From NCBI GenBank assembly GCA_036741355.1, contig DAINSK010000069.1, positions 1 to 10,504 of the forward strand: 10,504 bases of DNA. Reading direction: 5' to 3'. The translations under genes were made by a program, and so were the position numbers. Source of the stretch: JBBRGK01 sp036741355 (GTDB taxonomy: Bacteria > Chloroflexota > Dehalococcoidia > CAUJGQ01). A model generated the notes under the pieces. The model did no database searches. It saw only the letters and a list, made by a program, of their open reading frames with translations, and had not been told where the DNA came from. This document shows, piece after piece, positions 1 through 7,380 of this stretch; within the stretch, counting starts at the first letter, position 1; each line of letters begins with the position of its first letter.

Positions 1-21
1 CCGGCTGCTGGCTCCGATAGA

Positions 22-66
22 GCACAAAGCAAAGGGGCGGGCATGACCCGCCCCTTTGCTTTGTGC
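22..66 (+). terminator. Perfect 20-bp inverted repeat, probable bidirectional terminator
   Basis: Left arm 22-41 and right arm 47-66 are exact reverse complements around a 5-nt loop (CATGA). The core is GC-only (GGGGCGGG pairing with CCCGCCCC), flanked by A-rich sequence on the left and T-rich sequence (TTTGCTTTG) on the right. A GC core followed by a T-rich stretch is what a Rho-independent terminator looks like, although the T-run is interrupted and itself paired. Because the structure is symmetric it could work in both directions. It separates radA from whatever lies upstream, so radA probably has its own promoter. Confidence 0.75.
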
Positions 67-102
67 CTGCGATAGCATTGTGCTGAGCAGTCGATTGCAG
101 GC

Positions 103-111
103 TGCTAGAAT
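103..111 (+). promoter_or_regulatory. Extended -10 promoter of radA
   Basis: TGC followed by TAGAAT matches the extended -10 consensus TGnTATAAT with one mismatch in the hexamer. No good -35 element sits 16-18 bp upstream, which is typical where an extended -10 carries recognition. Transcription would start near 118, giving a radA leader of about 38 nt. The hisH promoter in this window has nearly the same element (TGC-TACAAT). This is inference from sequence alone. Confidence 0.5.
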
Positions 112-112
112 G

Positions 113-124
113 GAACAAAGGTTC
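113..124 (+). promoter_or_regulatory. Candidate LexA (SOS) operator before radA
   Basis: GAAC-AAAG-GTTC is an exact match to the GAAC-N4-GTTC core of the LexA/DinR box of Firmicutes and Actinobacteria, also reported for some Chloroflexota. It begins one base after the -10 hexamer and spans the expected transcription start, an effective place for a repressor. The fixed eight bases would occur by chance about 0.16 times in a window this size. The gene behind it is a recombination-repair gene, which fits SOS control. No lexA gene is in view, so the assignment is inferred. Confidence 0.5.
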
Positions 125-144
125 TAACGAACGCTGAGATCCGT

Positions 145-148
145 GGAG
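145..148 (+). promoter_or_regulatory. Ribosome binding site deciding the radA GTG start
   Basis: GGAG lies 7 nt before the GTG codon at 156. This supports the GTG start, which also puts the N-terminal zinc finger at its usual distance from the protein start. Confidence 0.6.
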
Positions 149-155
149 TTGGCGC

Positions 156-1532
156 GTGGCTGAGCTGAAGAAGGCACGGGCGATCTTCGTGTGCCAGGAA
201 TGTGGGCTCGAGTCGGTTCGCTGGCAGGGTCGCTGCCCGGAGTGCAACGCCTGGAATACGTTCGTCGAGCGTACCGTTCGGCCGCAGGCGCCGAGTCGCG
301 CGATCGCCAGCCGCGGTGCAGCAGTCCTACCGGTCGAGCTCGCTATGGTCGACCAGGACGGGCACAGCCGCCTGCCGCTTGGTATCGCCGAGTTTGACCG
401 CGTGCTGGGCGGCGGTGTCGTCCCCGGCTCGCTCGTGCTGATCGGCGGCGACCCCGGAATCGGAAAGTCAACGCTATTGCTGCAGGTCACCGCCGAGGTG
501 GCGGCTACCGGTAAGAAAGTACTCTACATCTCGGGAGAAGAGTCGGCGCACCAGTTGAAGTTACGGGCAAGCCGACTGGGAATCTCGGGCGAACGGCTCT
601 TCCTGCTGACCGAGACCAACATCGATGAAGCGCTGGTTACGGCAGATCGGTTGCAGCCGGACATCGTCGTCGTCGACTCCATCCAATCCGTATTTTCGCC
701 CGAGTTGCCGAACGCCCCCGGAACGGCCGTCCAGCTACGTGAGTCCACTCAGCGCATCATGCGCTGGGCCAAGGTTGGCGGCGTCCCGGCCTTCATCGTG
801 GGCCACGTGACCAAGGAGGGGGAGATCGCGGGGCCACGGCTCTTAGAACACCTTGTAGACGTGGTCCTGTACCTCGAGGGCGAACGATTCAGTAGCTATC
901 GTCTGCTGCGGGGCGTCAAGAACCGGTTCGGTGCCACGAGCGAAGTCGGGGTGTTCGAGATGCGCGGCAGCGGGCTGAGCGGGGTGGAGAACCCGTCTGA
1001 GATCTTCCTCGCCGAGCGCGCTGAGGGCGCCGTCGGCAGCGCGATCGTTCCCGTTGTGGAGGGTACGCGTCCAGTGCTCGTGGAAGTACAGGCGCTCACG
1101 TCCCAGAGTCCACTCGCGATGCCCCGCCGTACCTCTCACGGCCTGGAAGTGAACCGGCTTCTGTTGATTGCAGCCGTGCTGACCAAGCGGGTTGGACTTC
1201 AACTTTACAACCAGGACATTATCGTAAACGTGGCCGGCGGCCTTCGTGTCCAGGAGCCCGCGACAGATCTGGGCGTGGCGCTGGCGATCGCGTCGAGCTT
1301 CAAGGACATCAAGCTTCCCGGCGATATGGTTGCTATTGGCGAAGTCGGCCTCAGTGGTGAGCTGCGATCCGTCGGCCATCTTGATCGCCGGCTGAGCGAA
1401 GCCGAGAAGCTGGGCTTCAAGAACGCCTTGCTACCGGTTGCTGCGCTGCGCCGTTACACGCCACAAACGACCATGACCGTACACGCGGCACCCTCGCTCA
1501 GCGACGCGATCGAACGCGCGTTTTCTCTGTAG
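156..1532 (+). CDS. radA: DNA repair protein RadA (Sms), branch-migration ATPase
   Basis: RadA is a RecA-like, DnaB-like ATPase that drives branch migration of recombination intermediates and helps RecA-mediated strand exchange in the cytoplasm. At 458 residues it is the usual family length. In order the protein shows a four-cysteine zinc finger (C13, C16, C27, C30), a Walker A motif (GGDPGIGKST, 97-106), a Walker B stretch ending at D174, the RadA-specific KNRFG motif (255-259), and a C-terminal Lon-protease-like domain (about 310-458, with PATDL at 368-372) that acts as a scaffold rather than a protease. The start is GTG with a GGAG site 7 nt upstream. It is transcribed alone from an extended -10 promoter overlapped by a LexA-like box, so DNA-damage induction is plausible. 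Its stop lies 9 bp from the convergent rodA stop. The family assignment is certain. Confidence 0.98.
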   Translation: MAELKKARAIFVCQECGLESVRWQGRCPECNAWNTFVERTVRPQAPSRAIASRGAAVLPVELAMVDQDGHSRLPLGIAEFDRVLGGGVVPGSLVLIGGDPGIGKSTLLLQVTAEVAATGKKVLYISGEESAHQLKLRASRLGISGERLFLLTETNIDEALVTADRLQPDIVVVDSIQSVFSPELPNAPGTAVQLRESTQRIMRWAKVGGVPAFIVGHVTKEGEIAGPRLLEHLVDVVLYLEGERFSSYRLLRGVKNRFGATSEVGVFEMRGSGLSGVENPSEIFLAERAEGAVGSAIVPVVEGTRPVLVEVQALTSQSPLAMPRRTSHGLEVNRLLLIAAVLTKRVGLQLYNQDIIVNVAGGLRVQEPATDLGVALAIASSFKDIKLPGDMVAIGEVGLSGELRSVGHLDRRLSEAEKLGFKNALLPVAALRRYTPQTTMTVHAAPSLSDAIERAFSL

Positions 1533-1541
1533 GTACCCGGC

Positions 1542-2657
1542 TCAAAATCTGAACGGCGTCGCTCTGCGGCGAACGGCTATGCTTTGCAAGATGCCGATAG
1601 CCGCAAACATGGTCAGCAGGGAGCTTCCTCCCTGGCTGATAAACGGCAGCGGGATTCCGGTGACGGGAAACAGCCGGACGTTGACACCGATGTTGATGAA
1701 CAGCTGCACAACGATCATGACCACGATTCCGGTCGCGATGTAGCGTCCGAAGTCGTCGTTCGATCGGCTCGCCGTGCGCAGCCCGCGGAACAGCAGCACG
1801 ATGAAGAGGAAAAAGAGCGCCAGCGCACCAATAAAGCCCAGCTCTTCGCCGAGAACGCTGAAAATGTAGTCCGTCGTCTGAGTACGCAGGTAGGCGAGTT
1901 GGGTCTGCGGCCCGTGCGTCCAGCCCTTCCCAAATAGGCCACCGGAGCCAATGCTGATTTGCGCCTGAAGGGTGTTGAAGCCCGCACCAAGCGGGTCTTT
2001 GCCGGGGTCGATGAAGCTCTGGAGCCGGTCCTTCTGGTAGCCCGACAGGCCGGCGACCACGATGAACGGGATCGATGCCACGCAGGCGCCGACGAACGTT
2101 AGGAGGTGCCTTGCCCTGGCACCCGCAACATAGATCATGCCGAGCCAAACGGCGAGGAAAACGATGGCGGTGCCCAGGTCCGGCTCGACGAATACGAGCA
2201 ACGCCGGCACCGCCGCGATCCCAAGCGCGGCCAGGAACCCGCGGGCCGTATGGATGCGCCTCCGATCATCAGAGAGGAATTTGGCGAGGAATATGATCGT
2301 AACCAACTTTGCCAGTTCGGAAGGCTGAAGCTGAAGCGCGGCAAGCGAGAACCAGCGGCGCGATCCAAAGGCCCGCTGGCCGATCACGAGCACCGCGAGT
2401 AGCCCGACGATCGTCAATCCATAGAGAATGGGCGCCAGGTTGGACCACACTCGGTAATCGATCTGCGTTAACAGGCCGAGGAGCAGCAGCCCGACCACGG
2501 CAAAGGCGGCCTGCTTGAACACCGCGTGGGTCAGCGCAGCGTGGCTGGTGCCGTATAGCGCGAGCGAACCCGAATAGATCAGCGCCAGGCCGTAGCCGAC
2601 GAGCAGCAGGCACGAAAGCAGCATCGGGTAATCAAAGCGGCGCAGATCGCGGATCAA
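1542..2657 (-). CDS. rodA: RodA, SEDS-family peptidoglycan glycosyltransferase
   Basis: RodA polymerises lipid II into glycan strands during side-wall elongation, working with the transpeptidase PBP2 in the membrane. The 371 residues form about ten hydrophobic segments, normal for SEDS proteins. Signature stretches are GSRRW (98-102) with LQPSELAK (110-117), EPDLGTA (158-164), the extracellular-loop KDPLGAG with D221 (the likely counterpart of the catalytically essential aspartate), TDYIFSVLGEELGF (262-275) and PLPFISQGGSSLL (336-348). In the last motif Q342 stands where Tyr is usual. The start is TTG, overlapping the TGA stop of the PBP2 gene (TTGA), so translation is probably coupled. The codon gives the expected short cytoplasmic N-terminus before the first helix; the next Met (residue 12) lies at the edge of that helix and has no ribosome binding site. 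It is the last gene of the mre operon; no clear terminator follows before convergent radA. Confidence 0.97.
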   Translation of the reverse strand: MIRDLRRFDYPMLLSCLLLVGYGLALIYSGSLALYGTSHAALTHAVFKQAAFAVVGLLLLGLLTQIDYRVWSNLAPILYGLTIVGLLAVLVIGQRAFGSRRWFSLAALQLQPSELAKLVTIIFLAKFLSDDRRRIHTARGFLAALGIAAVPALLVFVEPDLGTAIVFLAVWLGMIYVAGARARHLLTFVGACVASIPFIVVAGLSGYQKDRLQSFIDPGKDPLGAGFNTLQAQISIGSGGLFGKGWTHGPQTQLAYLRTQTTDYIFSVLGEELGFIGALALFFLFIVLLFRGLRTASRSNDDFGRYIATGIVVMIVVQLFINIGVNVRLFPVTGIPLPFISQGGSSLLTMFAAIGILQSIAVRRRATPFRF

Positions 2658-4663
2658 TGGCCGATCCCGGCAGCCGCCGTAGGCGAGGCTTTCAGTTCGG
2701 GGGTCTTGTCTCCGGCCTTGTAATGATTGAAGTAGTAATCCCAGATCTTCTGCGCAGTCGGTGCCGCAGAGACGGCGCCACCTCCGCGTTCGTGGAACAC
2801 CACCAGCGCAACCTCAGGATTGTTGTACGGCGCGTATGACATGTACCAGCCGTGCTCGTTGTATGTACCGTTGTTGCTGTCGCCCGCCGGCTGAATGGCG
2901 ACGCCAAACTCGGCCGTGCCAGTCTTGCCGGCGATGTGGTAGCCGGGCAGGAACCCGTTCTGGGCGCTGCCGCCCTCGACGGCCATAAGCATCCCCTGGC
3001 GGATGATCGCCAGGTTCTGGTCGCTGACGCCGACATGGCGCACGACTTCACGTTGCGGCGGCACAACCACGTTGCCCGCGGGGTCATCGATCTCGTGGAC
3101 GACGTGCGGACGCAGCAGATCGCCGCCGTTGGCGATCGTGGCTACCAGGCGAACCATCTGGATGGGCGTCGCGGTATCGTAGCCCTGACCGATCCCCATA
3201 AAGTACGTGTCCGCGACGACCCAGGGCAACGGGTTTCCCCTTTCGTCTTTTTGCGTCTTCGCCTTCCAGTCGGTCGTTGGAATCAACCCCGACGCTTCGT
3301 CGGGTAAGTCAATGCCGGTCTTCGATCCGAGTCCGAAGTCACGTGCAAATTTCGCCAACCGGTCGGCGCCGAGGGCCGAGTTTGTGGAGATCCCGCCGCC
3401 GGGTAGCAGGGGACAACCGCCAGCCAGGCAGTAGAAGTAGATGTCGGATGACATTGACAGGCCGTGGAGGAAATCGAGCGTGCCGAGGTCCGCCCAGTCG
3501 TAGACTACGTTCGCCTTGTCATTGGGGTTGTTAGTTACGGAAAAAGCACCGTGGCTGGTGAGCGTCGTATTGAGCGAAGCCACTCCGGTCTCGAGGGCCG
3601 CCGACCCGGTGATGGTCTTGAAGATACTACCCGGCGGATACTGATCGGCTGAGATGTGGTCGACCAACGGCTTGCCGGGGTCGTCGAGCAAGGACTGGTA
3701 GTCCTTGTCAGATATCGGTTTAGAGAAAAGGTTTACGTCGTAGCTCGGCAGGCTGACGTACGCGAGGATCTCGCCGGTATGGATGTCCATCATTACGGCG
3801 GCGCCAGAGGGTGAGCCGTACTGGATCAGCGACTGCTGCAGGATATCGGTGACGTGCCGTTGTAGGTCCAGGTCAATAGAGAGGACGAGGCTGTTTCCGG
3901 GCTTTGGTGGGATCCCGTCCAGCGTACGGAGGACTCGACCGCTGGCGTCCACTTCGACCTGTTGCTTGCCGAGCGTGCCGCGCAGCTGATCCTCGTACGC
4001 GTACTCCACGCCGGTTTTGCCGATCTTATCGCTTAGCTGGTAACCGCGATCTTTTAGCTGATCGTATTCGTCCTCAGCCACTTTGCCGACGTAGCCGTAT
4101 ATATGCGCCATTAGCGTCGAGTTGGTGTACTGTCGCACCGCGTCGTATTTCACGTCGACGCCTGGAAACGTGTGACGCAACTCAGCAAGCGTCAGGACGG
4201 TGCGCTGGTCAAGCCCTTCTTTAATGGGCACCGGCGTGAACGGGTCAGTGCGCTTGATGCTGTCGGTCACCTTCTGCTCGATGACGTCCGGCGGCACGCC
4301 GATCACACCGCTCAACTGGTAAAACGTATCGCGGTCGGCTCCCTTGGGGATGTCGGCTGGGATGACGATGGCGGTGTACGACGCAATGTTAGCGACCAGC
4401 GGGTTGTGGTGACGGTCGTAGATCAGACCACGGGGCGATTCAGTGACGGTGAGACGGAGTCGGTTGCTTTCGGCCTTGAGCTGATACCTGCCGCCACTCC
4501 AAACTTGGAAACGCAGCAGCTGGAGCCCGAGGGCGCAAAACAGGAGCACAACCACCAATCGCATGACGATCAGTCGACGGTTGCTGGAGCGAGAGAGATC
4601 CTCTTCGGTCCGCGGTGTTCGAGATTCGGCGCGCCAGCGACGCTCCCGGCTAAACAGTCCCAT
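2654..4663 (-). CDS. mrdA: Penicillin-binding protein 2, class B transpeptidase of the elongasome
   Basis: PBP2 cross-links glycan strands made by RodA; it is anchored by one N-terminal helix with the catalytic domain outside the membrane. With the ATG at 4663 the protein has 669 residues: a membrane helix (about 31-52), the dimerisation/pedestal region with RGLIYDR (78-84), and a transpeptidase domain with the active-site motif SIFK (S346, K349), SSD (405-407; Asp in the third place) and KTGTAE (580-585). The stretch FGLGSKTGIDLPDEASG (443-459) is typical of PBP2. I chose the ATG because GGAG stands 5 nt before it. An in-frame GTG at 4717, which overlaps the mreD stop, would add 18 residues but has no ribosome binding site, so it is the weaker alternative. 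The 3' end overlaps rodA, its enzymatic partner. Synonyms are pbpA and pbp2. Confidence 0.95.
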   Translation of the reverse strand: MGLFSRERRWRAESRTPRTEEDLSRSSNRRLIVMRLVVVLLFCALGLQLLRFQVWSGGRYQLKAESNRLRLTVTESPRGLIYDRHHNPLVANIASYTAIVIPADIPKGADRDTFYQLSGVIGVPPDVIEQKVTDSIKRTDPFTPVPIKEGLDQRTVLTLAELRHTFPGVDVKYDAVRQYTNSTLMAHIYGYVGKVAEDEYDQLKDRGYQLSDKIGKTGVEYAYEDQLRGTLGKQQVEVDASGRVLRTLDGIPPKPGNSLVLSIDLDLQRHVTDILQQSLIQYGSPSGAAVMMDIHTGEILAYVSLPSYDVNLFSKPISDKDYQSLLDDPGKPLVDHISADQYPPGSIFKTITGSAALETGVASLNTTLTSHGAFSVTNNPNDKANVVYDWADLGTLDFLHGLSMSSDIYFYCLAGGCPLLPGGGISTNSALGADRLAKFARDFGLGSKTGIDLPDEASGLIPTTDWKAKTQKDERGNPLPWVVADTYFMGIGQGYDTATPIQMVRLVATIANGGDLLRPHVVHEIDDPAGNVVVPPQREVVRHVGVSDQNLAIIRQGMLMAVEGGSAQNGFLPGYHIAGKTGTAEFGVAIQPAGDSNNGTYNEHGWYMSYAPYNNPEVALVVFHERGGGAVSAAPTAQKIWDYYFNHYKAGDKTPELKASPTAAAGIGH

Positions 4664-4713
4664 CACGGCTCCAAAATCCCCACATCCCCCTCCACCAAGG
4701 ACGATCGTAACAC

Positions 4714-5220
4714 TCACATACGTCGGAATTCACCCGCGCGGGTGTGCCTACCGAAAAAGAGCCGGACCGGCCAGTACCACAGCGCGGCGGTCATAACGTC
4801 AAGGACAGCCGCCCGGGGGGCGATCCGTAGAACGTTTAGAGGAGATCCGAACCCCTCACCGCCCGCAAACGATGTAAGGGCGTGAATAACGGCGAACATA
4901 ACGCCGCCGACGAATACGACCAGCAGCGCGGTAACAAACCGGCCGACGATAGCGGGCGACTCATCCAGTACCGCCAGACCCGCTAATGGCAGAAGCGCCA
5001 GTACAGAGGCGCCGAGCGGTTCGCGCCCGAGCAATCCCAACGCCAGACCGGTTACGCCTACCAGCGGCAACATTTCACGCCGGCCACGTGCGGCTGCCCA
5101 GCATCCCAGCCAGACTACCGGCAGGTCGGCGTGAACACCCAGGTAGGTAAACGAAGGCGCGGCCGCCACCTGCAGCACGACGATAAAAATGGAGAGGGGA
5201 ATTGCCGCGTAGTAGATCAC
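4714..5220 (-). CDS. mreD: Rod shape-determining membrane protein MreD
   Basis: MreD is a small integral membrane protein that, with MreC, links cytoplasmic MreB filaments to the periplasmic or extracellular wall synthases. The 168 residues are the usual length and are almost entirely hydrophobic, with about five or six membrane segments (roughly 5-21, 32-45, 50-64, 70-86, 92-115 and 136-151) and a basic C-terminus. MreD is poorly conserved in sequence, so the assignment rests on length, hydrophobic pattern and position between mreC and the PBP2 gene. The start is GTG, overlapping the mreC stop as GTGA, with a GGGG a few bases upstream. This implies translational coupling to mreC. Confidence 0.9.
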   Translation of the reverse strand: MIYYAAIPLSIFIVVLQVAAAPSFTYLGVHADLPVVWLGCWAAARGRREMLPLVGVTGLALGLLGREPLGASVLALLPLAGLAVLDESPAIVGRFVTALLVVFVGGVMFAVIHALTSFAGGEGFGSPLNVLRIAPRAAVLDVMTAALWYWPVRLFFGRHTRAGEFRRM

Positions 5221-6047
5221 TGCCCCGTGTCTACCCGTGACGGCACGAAGCTGGTCATTACAATGACGCTCTCCAACGTGCCGGGGCGCACCGCCGGGTC
5301 AACCTGGATCGTTTTGAAGAGTTCGGTGGGTCCACCCTCGACTTTGCTGACGCGACCGATGAGTAGCGACTTCGGATAGTTCCCCCCGAGTCCAGAGGTG
5401 ACGACCGTATCGCCGGGTTTCACATCCGTGCCCTCGGCGACGAACTGTAGTTGCAACTTGTGACCGAAGGCGCCCGATACGATCGCCATCGCCCGTGTTT
5501 CTTGCACCTCGGCGTTCACATCGCTATCGGGGTCGGTTGTCAGTCGCACCCACGCCGAAGTTGAGAGCGCTTTCGACACGGTGCCTAGCAGGGAGCCCTC
5601 TTTGCCCATGATCACCATGCCGCTAAGCACGCCGTCGTTTTTCCCTTTGTCGATGAGCACAGCATCATGCACGTTGCTGGGATCGCGTGCAATGACGTTC
5701 GCGTTCACGAAATCGGCGTCGGGGAAGAGTTTGGTTGACTGGGTCAGAGCGTCGACCTGTCCCGCCTCCGCCTGTTGTTCACGAAGTTGGTTCACGGCGG
5801 CGTTCAGTCGCTCGTTGTCGGCGCGCAGGTCACGGTTTTCCTTGCGCAGATCGCCATAGCTGCCGACGTTGTTGACGAAATCGGCGATCGGGGTGAAAAC
5901 CGAGTGAACGCCCGAGTCAAGTGGCGAGAAGACGCGGACGGCGAGGCTCTGCAACGGATCGGTGGCGCCGGTACGCGACAGTCCGAGGGCGACGACTCCC
6001 AGGAGCAGCAATGAGAGCGTCCAGGTGAGCGGTCTCGACAGCGACAT
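5217..6047 (-). CDS. mreC: Rod shape-determining protein MreC
   Basis: MreC is a bitopic scaffold protein that binds PBP2 and activates PBP2-RodA outside the cytoplasmic membrane. From the ATG at 6047 it has 276 residues: a single N-terminal membrane helix (about 8-24), a charged coiled coil (about 63-95, rich in Lys, Glu, Arg, Asp and Asn around KENRDLRADNERL), then the two-lobed beta domain (about 111-265) with VIARDPSN (118-125) and TSGLGGNYPKSLLIGRV (217-233). The reading frame stays open upstream to a TTG at 6155 inside mreB, but the extra 36 residues are unlike MreC N-termini. The ATG start places the helix at the very N-terminus, as in the family, although its ribosome binding site is weak (GAG). 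An 82-bp gap from mreB contains a hairpin. The 3' end overlaps mreD. Confidence 0.95.
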   Translation of the reverse strand: MSLSRPLTWTLSLLLLGVVALGLSRTGATDPLQSLAVRVFSPLDSGVHSVFTPIADFVNNVGSYGDLRKENRDLRADNERLNAAVNQLREQQAEAGQVDALTQSTKLFPDADFVNANVIARDPSNVHDAVLIDKGKNDGVLSGMVIMGKEGSLLGTVSKALSTSAWVRLTTDPDSDVNAEVQETRAMAIVSGAFGHKLQLQFVAEGTDVKPGDTVVTSGLGGNYPKSLLIGRVSKVEGGPTELFKTIQVDPAVRPGTLESVIVMTSFVPSRVDTGQ

Positions 6048-6055
6048 AGTTCTCA

Positions 6056-6083
6056 GCCGGCCAACGAGCCGCTTGGAGCCGGC
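6056..6083 (-). repeat. Inverted repeat in the mreB-mreC gap, candidate mRNA hairpin
   Basis: On the plus strand the arm GCCGGCCAA (6056-6064) pairs with TTGG (6073-6076) and CCGGC (6079-6083), with a 2-nt bulge and an 8-nt loop. In the minus-strand mRNA this makes a 9-bp GC-rich stem whose base ends 8 nt before the mreC ATG. No U-run follows, so it is not an ordinary terminator. It may limit ribosome access to mreC or stabilise or process the mRNA, but this is inference. Confidence 0.45.
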
Positions 6084-6129
6084 CGTTCCGCGCGTCGATC
6101 TGCATGTGTTTGAGTGCGGCCTGAAGAGT

Positions 6130-7194
<1,065 letters not shown>

Positions 7195-7204
7195 TGGCAG
7201 TATT

Positions 7205-7210
7205 CTCCTT
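7205..7210 (-). promoter_or_regulatory. Ribosome binding site deciding the mreB TTG start
   Basis: On the minus strand AAGGAG lies 10 nt before the TTG codon. No ATG or GTG is available in frame between it and the conserved N-terminal region, so it supports initiation at TTG. Confidence 0.6.
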
Positions 7211-7211
7211 C

Positions 7212-7241
7212 GCGGTCCGTATGCGCTGCGGCGGCGGTCCG
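7212..7241. repeat. Direct repeat of GCGGTCCG, 22-bp period, in the mreB leader
   Basis: The 8-mer GCGGTCCG occurs at 7212-7219 and again at 7234-7241. The start-to-start distance is 22 bp, about two helical turns, and both copies lie in the transcribed leader between the mreB promoter and its ribosome binding site. It could be protein-binding half-sites or chance in GC-rich DNA. Confidence 0.3.
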
Positions 7242-7260
7242 GCGTCCTGGAGCCCCTGAA

Positions 7261-7288
7261 AGTATAACGAAACCCCCTGAGGCGGCAA
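7261..7288 (-). promoter_or_regulatory. Sigma-70-type promoter of the mreB operon
   Basis: On the minus strand TTGCCG (7288-7283) is followed after 16 bp by TATACT (7266-7261), one mismatch from the -10 consensus. Transcription would start near 7254, leaving a leader of about 60 nt before the mreB TTG. It lies in the 186-bp gap after ligA, the largest gap in the window, and can drive all five wall-elongation genes. Confidence 0.6.
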
Positions 7289-7317
7289 AGCGCGAAAGCG
7301 AATTAACATTTTGCCGC
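7282..7317. repeat. Inverted repeat overlapping the -35 of the mreB promoter, candidate operator
   Basis: GCGGCAAA (7282-7289) and TTTGCCGC (7310-7317) are exact 8-bp inverted copies separated by 20 bp, so their centres are 28 bp apart. One arm contains the mreB -35 hexamer. The arrangement suits a dimeric regulator bound over the promoter. It could instead be a hairpin at the end of the ligA transcript, but there is no U-run after it on the minus strand, which argues against a Rho-independent terminator. Confidence 0.4.
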
Positions 7318-7380
7318 TTCGGCATATGGATGTCCGCCGCCGAATCCGAAAATTGGCACAAGTTAACCCGTAACCTGCCG

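Noticed and set aside
1..20. Possible last codons of an upstream gene (stop TAG at 18-20 just before the hairpin)
   Set aside because: The position right before a terminator is suggestive, but only five sense codons are visible and any frame could show a stop here; there is no way to identify a product.
915..929. GAAC-CG-GTTC palindrome inside radA
   Set aside because: The spacing between half-sites is 2, not the 4 of the LexA box, and it encodes the conserved KNRFG motif.
1515..1526. GAAC-GCGC-GTTT near-match to a LexA box at the radA 3' end
   Set aside because: One core base is wrong, it is in coding sequence, and there is no promoter nearby.
4673..4694. A purine-rich GGTGGAGGGGG followed by ATG, as a possible leader peptide start
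   Set aside because: The frame closes after about 11 codons, the purine run touches the ATG with no spacing, and a Gly-rich stretch by chance explains it.
4664..4717. GTG start for PBP2 overlapping the mreD stop
   Set aside because: It gives a neat GTGA overlap but has no ribosome binding site and adds an unusual Gly-rich 18 residues; the ATG at 4663 has GGAG 5 nt upstream.
4172..4885. A 237-codon plus-strand frame opposite the PBP2 and mreD genes
   Set aside because: It lies antisense to the well-supported PBP2 and mreD genes, no promoter or ribosome binding site stands out, and its composition is a codon-bias shadow.
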